Shown here: positions 1 through 8,173 of the stretch, in pieces | Numbering within the stretch: the stretch's first letter is position 1 | Layout of the letters: every line of letters begins with the position of its first letter | Origin: Intestinibacillus massiliensis | GTDB taxonomy: Bacteria; Bacillota; Clostridia; Oscillospirales; Butyricicoccaceae | Assembly: GCF_900155735.1 (NCBI RefSeq) | Contig: NZ_LT707059.1 | Coordinates: 200,232-264,231 of the forward strand | DNA length: 64,000 bases | Reading direction: 5' to 3' | Translations under genes and position numbers: made by a program | The notes under the pieces: generated by a model | Databases searched by the model: none | Told to the model about the DNA's origin: nothing | Seen by the model: only the letters and a program-made list of their open reading frames with translations

Positions 1-1517
1 TTAAACAGCTGCGCAAAATTTTTGGTGGACGCGATGCCCACCGCGTCGCAGATTTCGCGGATGCTCTTGCTGGTATCGCTGAGCAGCTCTTGCGCCTTGC
101 TGATGCGCAGCTTTGCCAGGTATTGTGTCACGCTCTCGTTCATCTCCTGCTTGAACAGGGTGCTGAGGTACGAGGGGTTTTTCTTGAGGGTCAGGGCGAC
201 TACGTTCAGGTTGATGTTCCGGGCATAGTTTTCCGAAAGGTATTGCAGCATTTGCAGGACGATGGATTGCTGTGGCGATTTCTGGATGCATTTGCGGCAT
301 TCCAGGCAGAGCTTGTCGATCCGCGCCTGCATCAGCGCGAGCATCTCGTCCGTGTTCCAGAACAGGTCGATGGTCGGGATCGCCTGCCCGCAGCTCCCCT
401 TTTGCGTATTGGTACACACCCAGTCCACGATAAAGCGGATACTGTCACAGAGCTGGTACAGCTTGGGGAACGAGTGCTTCGCCTTTTCGATTTCCGCCGC
501 CACCATCTGGTTGGCGCCGCGGTTGTCGTTCATCATGAGGCGGATATACAGGTTCATTTCCAGATGCGTATTCAGGATCAGGTTGTTGTTGCTGTCGGAA
601 GATTTGCTCCACACGTAAAACGGCTTGCTGAGCCCCGCGATTTTGCGGCAGGACGCGTACTTGGCCGTGCGGTAGGACACGTAGAGGATTTCGTTGCTGT
701 TGACGACCCTGCCCGCGCCGAGGAAGAGCTTCAGGCCGGGGTTTTCGCGCAGCAGCCCGGCGAGCGCACGGAAAAGGGACTGCACCTCCTGCTCCAGCCG
801 CTCGATGGAGGGGCCGCCGAGCAGGATGATAAACTCATCGTCTGAAATGGAGTCGAACGACGCGATATGCGGCAGCTCCAGCGCCTCGGTTAGCCTGTCC
901 AGGATCTGCTGGTAGCGCTGGTCGGCCAAAGTGTAATTCTGCCCGGTACTCAGTTTGGCGTCAGACACTGGGATGATGACGCACTGGTAGTACGGCGTGT
1001 CGAAAAAATACCCGCTGGCGCGCAGGATATTTTCCGCTTTTTTGCGCTGGCCGGCTTCGTGGCTGTGGAGCAGGGTATAGAAGGGCATCTCGCAGTCCTT
1101 GCGGCTCCGGTGCGCGGGCAGGAAGAAGCTGCTCGACCGGCTCTCCTTCAAATGCTTCAGCGCGCCGTCAAACGCCTCGTAAAACTGCGCGTCGTGCAGC
1201 GGTTTGAGCAAGTAGGCGAATACGTGCAGGTTCAGCGCGGTTTGAAGCGTTTTGAAGTCCTGGCGGGTGGAAAAAAGGATGAAGATCGGGTAGGAGCTAT
1301 TTTGCCGAAGACGGATTTGGCGGACAAGCTCAAGGCCGGAAAACGGCGTAAGCTCCATGTCCAGCAGCATAATATCGGGCGTGTCGCGGTCGCAAGCGTC
1401 GAGCGCCTGCGTGCCGTCGGGGAGGAAGCTGCAGGAAAGCTGCTGGTAACGCTGCAGGGATTCCCCAATTGCGTGCGAAAAGCGGGGGTCAGACGTTACA
1501 ACGGCGATTTTGAGCAT
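1..1517 (-). CDS. YesN-type response regulator, REC plus AraC HTH (3' end cut by window)
   Basis: The reading frame runs leftward from the ATG at 1517, preceded by GGAGG seven bases upstream, and leaves the window at position 1. The N-terminus is a receiver domain with phosphoacceptor Asp53 in LLDMEL and the conserved Lys in LLKPL. A long middle region resembles those of YesN-like regulators. The visible C-terminal part is the first half of an AraC-type helix-turn-helix (NYARNINLNVVAL, then KNPSYLSTLFKQEM). Such proteins are usually paired with a YesM-like sensor kinase and control sugar uptake genes. The neighbouring sugar dehydrogenase, IolE-like protein and sugar-binding lipoprotein fit that. 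The kinase partner is not in the window. Confidence 0.88.
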   Translation of the reverse strand, partial: MLKIAVVTSDPRFSHAIGESLQRYQQLSCSFLPDGTQALDACDRDTPDIMLLDMELTPFSGLELVRQIRLRQNSSYPIFILFSTRQDFKTLQTALNLHVFAYLLKPLHDAQFYEAFDGALKHLKESRSSSFFLPAHRSRKDCEMPFYTLLHSHEAGQRKKAENILRASGYFFDTPYYQCVIIPVSDAKLSTGQNYTLADQRYQQILDRLTEALELPHIASFDSISDDEFIILLGGPSIERLEQEVQSLFRALAGLLRENPGLKLFLGAGRVVNSNEILYVSYRTAKYASCRKIAGLSKPFYVWSKSSDSNNNLILNTHLEMNLYIRLMMNDNRGANQMVAAEIEKAKHSFPKLYQLCDSIRFIVDWVCTNTQKGSCGQAIPTIDLFWNTDEMLALMQARIDKLCLECRKCIQKSPQQSIVLQMLQYLSENYARNINLNVVALTLKKNPSYLSTLFKQEMNESVTQYLAKLRISKAQELLSDTSKSIREICDAVGIASTKNFAQLF

Positions 1518-1570
1518 TGGCCTGTCCTCCTATATCGGGATATGGGTTTCGGGACCTTGTTTAGGATGTG

Positions 1571-1606
1571 CAAAAATCTCTTGCTTAAAGAAGCAAGAGA
1601 TTTTTG
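1571..1606 (-). terminator. Bidirectional rho-independent terminator
   Basis: A perfect 16-bp inverted repeat (1571-1586 with 1591-1606) with a 4-base loop; its arms begin and end in A/T runs. It lies just past the stop of the dehydrogenase gene and before the YesN-like gene, so it most likely ends the leftward sugar operon and insulates the regulator. Confidence 0.85.
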
Positions 1607-1632
1607 CGGTATAAGGAGAGAGTTGAAGAGGG

Positions 1633-2769
1633 TTACATGGGTTCACATTCCGAGACTTTGACCCAGCGGTGCTCCTGGTCGGATTTCAGCATCGCGTCGA
1701 TCAGGACGTTGACCTCAAAGCCGCTTTCGATATCGGGCTTGACCGTTTTGCCTTCCGCAACCGCAGTCAGGAACTTATGCGCCTGGATCGTCATAAGGTC
1801 GATGTAGCTGATGCCCAGCCCGGCCTGGGTGCAGAACACGCCGTATTCGCCGTGTTCCGGCATGCCGCGGATCAGCTTGAAGCCCTGGTCGTCCGGCGCG
1901 TCGGTGTGATAATAGACCTCAAGCTCGTTCATGCGCTCCTGGTCGAAGCGGACGGCGCCCTTGGTGCACTGCACTTCAAAGCGTTCGCCGACCTTGTTGC
2001 CCGGGGCGACGCGGCTCGTGACGAGATTGCCGAGCGCGCCGTTCTCATAGGTGTATATGACGTTGAAAATATCGTCGTTGCCGACGGGAAGCATCTTGGA
2101 TGGGTCGTCCGCCGACGGGCGCTCGGTAAAGACCGTACTGCTTTTGCCGCAGACCTCCGTGATTTTGGAGCCGACGACAAAATCGGACAGCGCCAGCATG
2201 TGCGCGCCGATATCGCCGAGCGCGCCCGAAATCGCGTCGTAATCGCGCCAGCGGTGGGGGATGCTGGGGTCGGCGCTGTATTCCATATCGTACTGGCCGT
2301 GGAACGAAACCACCTTGCCGAGCTTGCCGGACTGGATCAGCTCGCGCGCCTGCACGACCATGGGGTTATGCGTGTAAATAAAGCCGACCATGGACGTCGT
2401 ATGGTTTTTCCGTACGGCGTCCAGCGCCTTTTTCGCATCCGCGCCATCCATGCCAAGCGGTTTTTCACAAAATACCGCTTTGCCCGCGGCCGCCGCTTTC
2501 TCGACAAGCTCAACGTGGAACTTGTTGGGCGTCGTGATGACGATGACGTCGATATCGGGGTCGCTGATCGCGTCGTCCGGCTGGGTGCTCCAGCGGTTAA
2601 AGCCATACTGCTCGCATACCTTCTGCGCCTGTGCCTCAAAAGCGTCCACGATAATTTCAAGCTCGGGCACGACAGCCGTGCCGTAATGCTGCTGGATGTT
2701 ATTATATGCCCGGGCGTGGGTGGTGCCCATCCAGCCCGCGCCGATGATGCCGATCTTCAGTTTTTTCAT
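1633..2769 (-). CDS. Gfo/Idh/MocA family NAD(P)-dependent oxidoreductase
   Basis: The N-terminus holds a Rossmann nucleotide-binding motif (GIIGAGWMG, about residues 6-14) and later the family signature CEKPLG that carries the catalytic-site Lys. Length (378 residues) is normal. ATG at 2769 is preferred because AAAGGG lies eight bases before it; a GTG at 2778 would add three residues but lacks a site. Members oxidise inositols, sugars or their derivatives. It follows the IolE-like gene by 26 bases, so the two probably form an operon for polyol or keto-inositol metabolism. The exact substrate cannot be read from the sequence. Confidence 0.93.
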   Translation of the reverse strand: MKKLKIGIIGAGWMGTTHARAYNNIQQHYGTAVVPELEIIVDAFEAQAQKVCEQYGFNRWSTQPDDAISDPDIDVIVITTPNKFHVELVEKAAAAGKAVFCEKPLGMDGADAKKALDAVRKNHTTSMVGFIYTHNPMVVQARELIQSGKLGKVVSFHGQYDMEYSADPSIPHRWRDYDAISGALGDIGAHMLALSDFVVGSKITEVCGKSSTVFTERPSADDPSKMLPVGNDDIFNVIYTYENGALGNLVTSRVAPGNKVGERFEVQCTKGAVRFDQERMNELEVYYHTDAPDDQGFKLIRGMPEHGEYGVFCTQAGLGISYIDLMTIQAHKFLTAVAEGKTVKPDIESGFEVNVLIDAMLKSDQEHRWVKVSECEPM

Positions 2770-2795
2770 GGTTTTCACCCTTTCGCGCGCTTCCG

Positions 2796-3689
2796 TTATT
2801 TAAGGCTGCCGAGGCCGATGCCCTCGAGGTACTTGCCCGTGCGGGACTGGATGACCTTGGGCACGGCGAAGTCGGCGGGGTAGCAGTCGTGCTCGATGAC
2901 GGCGAAACCATCAAAGCCGATCTTTTTCAAAATCCCGCTGTAACGCGGCCAGTCGATCTGCCCCTTGCCGATCTCGGCAAAGACGTTCATCTTGGTCGCG
3001 GTCGCGTAGGGGATGCCCTGCGCCCACATCTTTTCCTTGGTCTCGGGCACCAGGTCCTTGAGGTGCAGGTACTCGATCCGGTCGCCGTGCTGCTCCGTAA
3101 AGGTATATACGTCGTTGCACTCGCAGAAGATGTGGTGCCCGGTATCAAGGCACAGCGTCATCTCGTCCTTTGTGGTCTGGGACAGGACGCGTTCGATCTG
3201 GCCTTCGTATTCGACGTGCGTGCCGCCGTGCGGATGGAACACGAGGCGTACGCCGTAGCTTTTGGCGATCTCGCCGATCTTGATGTAATTGCGCACAAAG
3301 CTATCAAACTGCGCGTCGGTCAGCGTCTTGGGCAGGGTCTGCTCGTCCGTGATCAGGTCGGTGTACATGCCGTCGTACAGCACATAATACTTTGCGCCGA
3401 GCGCCTGCAGCAGCTCGCACGCGCGGTGCGCCTTGCCTTCGACCTCGGGCATCTGGCTGTCGTCCTCAATGTCGAAGCACAGCGTGCCGCCGACCGGCAC
3501 CAGGCCGCGCTGATCCAGCTCCGCTTTCAGCACCTTTGGGTCGGTCGACATGTAACTGTACGGCCCGATCTCGGTGTATTTGTAGCCCGCTTCCGCAACC
3601 TCGTCCAGGTATTGGCGCCAGTCCATCTGGCGGTCGTCGTGTTCAAACCATACGCCCCACGAATCTGGGCAGTTACCGATTTTGATCAT
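2796..3689 (-). CDS. IolE-like sugar phosphate isomerase/epimerase (TIM barrel)
   Basis: This 297-residue protein starts with MIKIGNCPDSWGVW and has the xylose-isomerase-like TIM-barrel pattern with metal-site segments such as TEIGPY, VFHPHGGTH, CLDTGHH and EHDCYP. The family includes myo-inosose dehydratases (IolE) and various epimerases. The start at 3689 has GGAGGTG seven bases upstream; further upstream starts would run into the promoter. It is first in a two-gene operon with the Gfo/Idh/MocA enzyme, the pairing typical of inositol or related polyol pathways. Substrate assignment to inosose is an inference. Confidence 0.87.
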   Translation of the reverse strand: MIKIGNCPDSWGVWFEHDDRQMDWRQYLDEVAEAGYKYTEIGPYSYMSTDPKVLKAELDQRGLVPVGGTLCFDIEDDSQMPEVEGKAHRACELLQALGAKYYVLYDGMYTDLITDEQTLPKTLTDAQFDSFVRNYIKIGEIAKSYGVRLVFHPHGGTHVEYEGQIERVLSQTTKDEMTLCLDTGHHIFCECNDVYTFTEQHGDRIEYLHLKDLVPETKEKMWAQGIPYATATKMNVFAEIGKGQIDWPRYSGILKKIGFDGFAVIEHDCYPADFAVPKVIQSRTGKYLEGIGLGSLK

Positions 3690-3748
3690 TGTGGTACACC
3701 TCCAAAAAGTAATTGGGAAAATCAAGAGCTGGTTTATGAATTGACCTT

Positions 3749-3777
3749 ATCGTACTGAAATTTCAGGGGTTTGTCAA
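3749..3777 (-). promoter_or_regulatory. Promoter of the sugar operon with a palindrome in the spacer
   Basis: Read leftward: TTGACA (3777-3772), a 17-base spacer, TACGAT (3754-3749). The spacer contains the perfect 12-bp palindrome CTGAAATTTCAG (3755-3766), placed where a repressor would block RNA polymerase. Start codon is 60 bases downstream. Confidence 0.8.
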
Positions 3778-4142
3778 TAAAACGGGAAACTGGCATAAAA
3801 GTTGCAAAAAATGTAGATGTTTTGACGTTTGTACGAGATTATACCGTAGGATGATTTCGGATCATAGCTTTCTAAAAAAGGCCGCAATGATTTACGCCCC
3901 TTAACCTAAAAAATACGAACCTATTCCGCCTGCTTTTCCCGGCCTTGCGGCGCAGCCACCGAGGCGGCCGCCCAATATGCGTTTTTGACCCTAAAATATA
4001 AGATATGCGAACCCCGTCGGTTTTTGTCATCTTATATAATAAGGGCAAGAATCAAGAGCGTATGAATTGTGCAACTAGGACAAGCACAGATGAGAAAGTG
4101 AAGGACAGGACATCTTGGAATGGAATAGGAGGCGGAATTTCT
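3778..4142. other. Divergent intergenic region
   Basis: No gene is seen in this stretch between the leftward sugar operon and the rightward binding protein. A TATAAT at 4035-4040 with no good -35 box may serve the binding-protein gene; a TTGACC at 3985-3990 is not correctly spaced to it. Confidence 0.4.
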
Positions 4143-5174
4143 GTGAAAAAGGCTTTATCGAGTGTGTTAGCGGCGCTTATGCTGTCAACGGCGCTATTCG
4201 GGTGCAATGGCGCGCAGGACGGCGCGACAGCGCAGGATACCAAACAGGACGCCGGCACATCGGCTAAGGGCACGGCGCCGGCAGCGGACAAAAAAGTGAA
4301 GATCGGGATTACCCTGGCTACGCAGAACGAATTCAACACCGTACTACAAAACGGCTGCGAGAACCGCGCAAAGCAAAACGGCTATACCATAGACGTGCAG
4401 ATTGCGAACGAAGATATGTCGACCCAGATTTCACAAATCCGCACATTCGCTTCAAGCGGGTGCGACGCGATCGTAATACAGGCGGTACTGAACGACAGCG
4501 TGGGCGAGCTGCTGGACGCGGCGGGAGACGTGCCGGTCGCACTGGTAAACCGCATGCCGACCGACCTTTCCGTGCTGGACGGCCAGAGTTCGGTCTATGT
4601 CGGTTCCAACGAGCATGATTTTGGCTATTACCAGGGGCAGTATCTGGCGGAAATGCTCAAGGCCGACGGCGTGAGCGAGGCTAAGGTATGCCTGTTCCGC
4701 GGCCCGTTAGGGCAGGATTCCGTCCGCCTGCGTTCGGAAGGCGCAGACGAGGCGCTGAAGGACGCGGGGCTGGCGGTTACCTATGTATTCGACGATACGG
4801 CGGAATGGGACCGCGCCAAGGCGTTGGACAAGATGGTACAGTTCATCGGCACGGGCAAGGAATACAACTGCGTCGTCTGCAATAACGACGAGATGGCGCT
4901 GGGCGTCATCGAGGCCTATGTATCGAGCGGCATCAGCGAGCCGCCCGTCCCGGTCTGCGGGATCGATGCGACGGAAAACGGCTGCCAGGCCATTAAGGCC
5001 GGCACGCTGGCATGCTCCGTATTCCAGGACGCCGCAGGCCAAGGGGCGATGGCAGTAGACGCGGCGGCCGCCCTGTTCAGCGGGGAAAAGCCGGAAGGCA
5101 TGTCGGACGACAATATTGTCTGGGTGCCGGTCGTAGCGGTTTCCCCCGACAATGTAGATGAATTCATTCAGTAA
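4143..5174 (+). CDS. Sugar ABC transporter substrate-binding lipoprotein (periplasmic binding protein type 1)
   Basis: The protein has a lipoprotein signal peptide ending in the lipobox LFGC (residues about 18-21), a short Gly/Ala/Asp-rich linker, and a RbsB-like fold: KIGITLATQNEFN, then SSGCDAIVIQ, NRMP, GSNEHDFGYYQG and CNNDEMALGVIEA. Start is GTG at 4143, ten bases after AGGAGG; an upstream in-frame ATG at 4005 would bury the signal peptide. No permease or ATPase gene adjoins it, so it either works with a transporter encoded elsewhere or acts as a sensor subunit. Its neighbours suggest a sugar or polyol ligand. Confidence 0.9.
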   Translation: MKKALSSVLAALMLSTALFGCNGAQDGATAQDTKQDAGTSAKGTAPAADKKVKIGITLATQNEFNTVLQNGCENRAKQNGYTIDVQIANEDMSTQISQIRTFASSGCDAIVIQAVLNDSVGELLDAAGDVPVALVNRMPTDLSVLDGQSSVYVGSNEHDFGYYQGQYLAEMLKADGVSEAKVCLFRGPLGQDSVRLRSEGADEALKDAGLAVTYVFDDTAEWDRAKALDKMVQFIGTGKEYNCVVCNNDEMALGVIEAYVSSGISEPPVPVCGIDATENGCQAIKAGTLACSVFQDAAGQGAMAVDAAAALFSGEKPEGMSDDNIVWVPVVAVSPDNVDEFIQ

Positions 5175-5183
5175 AAAACGGAT

Positions 5184-5218
5184 AAAAAGGGCGCTGTGAT
5201 TGCCACAGCGCCCTTTTT
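5184..5218 (+). terminator. Rho-independent terminator after the binding-protein gene
   Basis: A perfect 15-bp inverted repeat (5184-5198 with 5204-5218), loop of five, ending in TTTTT. It begins ten bases after the stop codon. Confidence 0.92.
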
Positions 5219-5294
5219 ATCCGCCATACGGAAGGATTGTTGGATTATATAAAAATACGCGAATGCATTTGTGAAAAAATTTTTCCAAATAGGT

Positions 5295-5323
5295 TTGACA
5301 AAACGGGATTTTGCGTGTATTTT
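5295..5323 (+). promoter_or_regulatory. Promoter of the desulfoferrodoxin gene
   Basis: TTGACA (5295-5300), 17-base spacer, TATTTT (5318-5323), followed 33 bases later by AGGAGG and the start codon at 5374. Confidence 0.75.
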
Positions 5324-5373
5324 AAATATAGTAATTATTATTGATTCATTGACATCCATAGGAGGTTATACGC

Positions 5374-5754
5374 ATGAGTGAAGTACGCTTTTTTATTTGC
5401 AAACATTGTGGGAACCTGGTAGGCATGATCCATGACGCCGGCGTGCCGATGGTTTGCTGTGGCGAAAAAATGACGGAGCTGGTGCCGGGCAGCGTGGACG
5501 CGAGCGCGGAGAAGCACGTACCGGTAATTTCCGTGGAAGGGGACCGCGTGACGGTCGCGGTCGGTTCGGCCGAGCATCCGATGGTAGAGGCGCATTATAT
5601 CGAGTGGATCTACCTGCAGACCGACCGCGGCGGGCAGCGCAAGTGCCTGGAACCCGGCGCAGCGCCCAAGGCCGTCTTTGCCCTGGCGGACGAAAAGCCG
5701 GTTGCGGCGTATGCATACTGCAACCTGCACGGGCTTTGGAAGGCTGAGGTATAA
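5374..5754 (+). CDS. dfx: Desulfoferrodoxin (2Fe superoxide reductase)
   Basis: Reduces superoxide to hydrogen peroxide in the cytoplasm of anaerobes, with electrons usually from rubredoxin. At 126 residues it has the full family length. The N-terminal desulforedoxin-type centre I has Cys9, Cys12, Cys28 and Cys29. Centre II ligands are all present: His48, His68, His74, Cys116 and His119 (in CNLHGLW), with the conserved EKH around 46-48. It stands alone between two strong terminators with its own promoter, so it is a monocistronic oxidative-stress gene. No rubredoxin gene adjoins it. Confidence 0.97.
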   Translation: MSEVRFFICKHCGNLVGMIHDAGVPMVCCGEKMTELVPGSVDASAEKHVPVISVEGDRVTVAVGSAEHPMVEAHYIEWIYLQTDRGGQRKCLEPGAAPKAVFALADEKPVAAYAYCNLHGLWKAEV

Positions 5755-5781
5755 AACCAGCCTGATAGTAGGTTCGGGAAA

Positions 5782-5819
5782 AAAGGGAGGGGCGCGCCGT
5801 AAGGCGCGCCCCTCCCTTT
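5782..5819. terminator. Bidirectional rho-independent terminator
   Basis: A perfect 17-bp GC-rich inverted repeat (5782-5798 with 5803-5819) with loop GTAA, sitting between the convergent desulfoferrodoxin gene and the leftward DUF2589 operon; it probably ends both. Confidence 0.9.
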
Positions 5820-5825
5820 ATATGC

Positions 5826-6392
5826 TTATGTGGAGCCGCCGGTTTCAATCGGTTCCATGACGGAAGCGAACAGGGCGGTGAGTTTTGCCATGCCCTCAGC
5901 CGGGGGCTGCTGGGCTGCGCGCGCGAAAATATCGTACTTGGCCGATTGGTCGGAGGTGCGCGTGTTGTCGTGCGAGGCGGAAACCTTGCCTTGCACGCTG
6001 GAACTGAATCCCCAGGCGGAAAACTTCGCGGTCGTATCCAGCGAGGATTTGCTGCCGGTCTTGTCGGTTACGACCTCCTTGATTTCCATGGTAAACTGCA
6101 CCGTTGTTTCATCCATCGTAAATGCCGGCACGGGAACGAGCGAAAGCAGCGGCGCTTCGACGTCGTATGTAACCGGTTTGACGTCCCCTTCCGGCGTCAC
6201 GATTTGACGCTGGAGCTGGAATTTGACGCTGTTGATGCCCTTGGACGGGTCACCGTCCTTGAACGCCAGCTGGAACAGGTAATCCAGGTATACCCTGCAC
6301 AGTTCGCTTTGCCCTTTTGCAACTTCCACGATTGGGCCGCAAATCAGTTGCCCTAGGGGCAGGCTTTCAAAGCTTTTTCCGATATCCGCCAT
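5826..6392 (-). CDS. DUF2589-type protein
   Basis: A 188-residue soluble protein with no signal peptide or membrane segment. Its middle carries the segment APLLSLVPVPAFTMDE followed by an alternating beta-strand stretch, the pattern I associate with DUF2589 proteins, whose function is unknown. Start has AAGGAGG eight bases upstream. It is the last gene of a tight leftward operon (18 bases after the preceding gene), which also contains a shorter relative. The C-terminal part is Ser/Thr/Lys-rich (SKSSLDTTAKFSAWG) and may be flexible. The family assignment is from pattern memory and not from a search. Confidence 0.72.
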   Translation of the reverse strand: MADIGKSFESLPLGQLICGPIVEVAKGQSELCRVYLDYLFQLAFKDGDPSKGINSVKFQLQRQIVTPEGDVKPVTYDVEAPLLSLVPVPAFTMDETTVQFTMEIKEVVTDKTGSKSSLDTTAKFSAWGFSSSVQGKVSASHDNTRTSDQSAKYDIFARAAQQPPAEGMAKLTALFASVMEPIETGGST

Positions 6393-6410
6393 GCCTGTGA
6401 CCTCCTTCTG

Positions 6411-6848
6411 TTACAAGAATTTGTTTAACTCCGTATTGACACGTGCGACGCCCTCCGTCGGGTCGCCGCAGCGAAAACACAGCTCCATTTCGGTCAGCAC
6501 GCCGGGCAGGCCGTCGGGTTCCGGCGCGTTGACGTCGACCAACATGCGCCCGTCTTCCGCGGACGCGAGCGATGCGTGCAGCTTGATGCGCACGTTTTCC
6601 AGCTCCACCGTGTTGTGGTGCGCCATCGTGACCAGCGGCACCTCGACCAGGTTTTGCCGGGTGCCGTCCGGCGAGGGGATGAGCACCGTGGCCGTTTGCG
6701 GGTGATGTTCGGCGGATGCCGCATCCGGTGCGTCCGCCGTACGGAAGTAGCTCAAGTAGTTTTGGATGCCGCGCGCTTCTACGGCCTTTTGCGCTTCGGA
6801 TACGTCCTGGCCGATGGCTGCGATCAGTTCACCGAGTCCCAGTTGCAT
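6411..6848 (-). CDS. DUF2589-like protein, shorter paralogue
   Basis: This 145-residue protein opens with a helical segment (LGELIAAIGQDVSEAQKAVE) and then has VEVPLVTMAHHNTVELENVRI, which matches in pattern the core of the protein encoded just downstream. It ends in a possible strand-rich segment with CFRCG. No signal or membrane segment. It starts three bases after the stop of the preceding small gene, with GGGGG eight bases upstream of the ATG. I infer that the two paralogues form a hetero-oligomer or act together, because they are adjacent; function is unknown. Confidence 0.65.
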   Translation of the reverse strand: MQLGLGELIAAIGQDVSEAQKAVEARGIQNYLSYFRTADAPDAASAEHHPQTATVLIPSPDGTRQNLVEVPLVTMAHHNTVELENVRIKLHASLASAEDGRMLVDVNAPEPDGLPGVLTEMELCFRCGDPTEGVARVNTELNKFL

Positions 6849-6851
6849 TGG

Positions 6852-7088
6852 TCAGACCCCCTTCACGCCGAGCAGGCACACCCGCTCTTCCGGTATCCTG
6901 TATTTTGCCATAAGCGCCGTTAGGTCGCCGCCCACTTCTACGATCTGGTGCCGGTCGCTTTTCCGGATGGGCGCCCACACCGCGTAGCGCCCGACGGTAA
7001 AGCCGCCGCCCGGCGCGTCTGCGTGCTGCTCCGCCCCGAGGTCGGTGATGAACAGCTTCCCGCCCATCAGTTGTTTCCACTCTGCCAT
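6852..7088 (-). CDS. Small hypothetical protein in the DUF2589 operon
   Basis: A 78-residue protein, not recognised. It has a Gly-rich segment (GGGFTVGRY) followed by KSDRHQIVEVGGDLTALM and ends in ERVCLLGVKGV, giving an alternating-strand appearance. Its start has AAGGAGG nine bases upstream, and it is packed between two operon partners (17 and 3 bases), which is the main argument that it is real. Confidence 0.6.
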   Translation of the reverse strand: MAEWKQLMGGKLFITDLGAEQHADAPGGGFTVGRYAVWAPIRKSDRHQIVEVGGDLTALMAKYRIPEERVCLLGVKGV

Positions 7089-7105
7089 TTTAAGGTTCCT
7101 CCTTT

Positions 7106-8014
7106 TTACAGCGGGTTTGGTCTACTGCCCGGGATATAGTTTGAAAAACAGATCCAGCGTAAGCCGTTTGCCCCGGCAGATCCCATATCTTGAACCGTAT
7201 GGAAACAGGGCCGCAAAGCTTGGTAGTTCCGCACGGCGGTGTCGAGGGGGCTGGCCGTCCACCGCCGCGGCGGTACGGAAGGGGCGCGCGCCCTTGCCCT
7301 GGCTGCCGGAACCTGCACTGCGCGGCGGCGCGGTGCGCGGTTTCCCTGCGGCGGGAATAGCGGGGGCGCGGGCGGGTGAACCGCGTGCGCCTGCTGAAGC
7401 GTGGGGAGCGCCGACCGGCCTGCGATGGTTTCGTCCAGCTTTTGCTTGGAATAGGGGAACAGGCACCACACGCTTTCCAGGTCTGACATGCTGACGGAGC
7501 CATAAATCCCGACTTCGGCGCTGCCGCGTGTTGTCCGGCCAAGCGCATGGATGTCATGCAGCGCCTTCCACTGCGCCGTCTGCGAAAACGGCGTTGTGTT
7601 GACCTGCCCCATACCGTCCATGGTATTGACATAGCCGCCGCTGGAATTTGTCCAGATGCGGGGGAAGAACTGCATGCGCACCTTGTACTCCTGTAGGGAA
7701 GACCCCACGCTGTTAAACGCCATGGTCGCCGGGGTCTCGCCCCCGTACATCACCCGGAAATACACGTAATATGCGCCGGTCTTTCCAACGTCGCGTACAA
7801 TCCCAGCCCCCATTGTCGCAATGGGGCGCAGTTGCTGCTGATCCAGCGCCTTGTGTAGGGTGTTCAGATGCTCGCCCTCGACGAACCCTGAAATGCTTTG
7901 CGGCAGCGAGCAGTTCGGTACCAGCTTGCCTTCTCTCACCAGGCCTTTAAACGTTCCCTCATCTTTGGATCCTCTCCATGTTTGGATTGCGTCGGTATGA
8001 TCAATTAACGGCAT
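7106..8014 (-). CDS. Hypothetical protein, first gene of the DUF2589 operon; possible frameshift near the 3' end
   Basis: A 302-residue protein that I do not recognise. Residues 1 to about 205 look like a normal globular protein (for example GKTGAYYVYFRVMYGGETPATMAFN is strand-rich). After about residue 205 the frame becomes Pro/Ala/Arg-rich, and another frame of the same strand ends in the more protein-like KRLTLDLFFKLYPGQ at 7124. This may be a genuine disordered linker or the mark of an indel. ATG at 8014 is chosen because AGGTG lies nine bases upstream; GTG codons just before it could also serve. It is the first of four tightly spaced genes. Confidence 0.6.
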   Translation of the reverse strand: MPLIDHTDAIQTWRGSKDEGTFKGLVREGKLVPNCSLPQSISGFVEGEHLNTLHKALDQQQLRPIATMGAGIVRDVGKTGAYYVYFRVMYGGETPATMAFNSVGSSLQEYKVRMQFFPRIWTNSSGGYVNTMDGMGQVNTTPFSQTAQWKALHDIHALGRTTRGSAEVGIYGSVSMSDLESVWCLFPYSKQKLDETIAGRSALPTLQQAHAVHPPAPPLFPPQGNRAPRRRAVQVPAARARARAPSVPPRRWTASPLDTAVRNYQALRPCFHTVQDMGSAGANGLRWICFSNYIPGSRPNPL

Positions 8015-8082
8015 CCGCCTCACCACCTTTGTCCCATTTTATGTGGAGGGTTTGCCGGATATGCCGCGGGACGGCCGGCGGC

Positions 8083-8113
8083 AAAAAAAACGCGCCCCTT
8101 GCAGCAGGGCGCG
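8083..8113 (-). terminator. Rho-independent terminator of the XRE-regulator pair
   Basis: Leftward: a 7-bp GC stem (8113-8107 with 8097-8091), 9-base loop, then eight T (8090-8083). It separates the regulator pair from the DUF2589 operon, so the latter needs its own promoter within the 69 bases before 8014 (a TAAAAT-like element is there, but no clear -35). Confidence 0.8.
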
Positions 8114-8173
8114 CGGAAAGGGGCGGTGTATTTTAAAATGGATGGCGCATAACCTGGATATACTTCTCTAGGT

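Noticed and set aside
1-417. 138-codon minus-strand frame and plus-strand frames over the first 1.6 kb
   Set aside because: They overlap the receiver-AraC gene in other frames and have low-complexity compositions; the YesN-like frame carries clear domain motifs.
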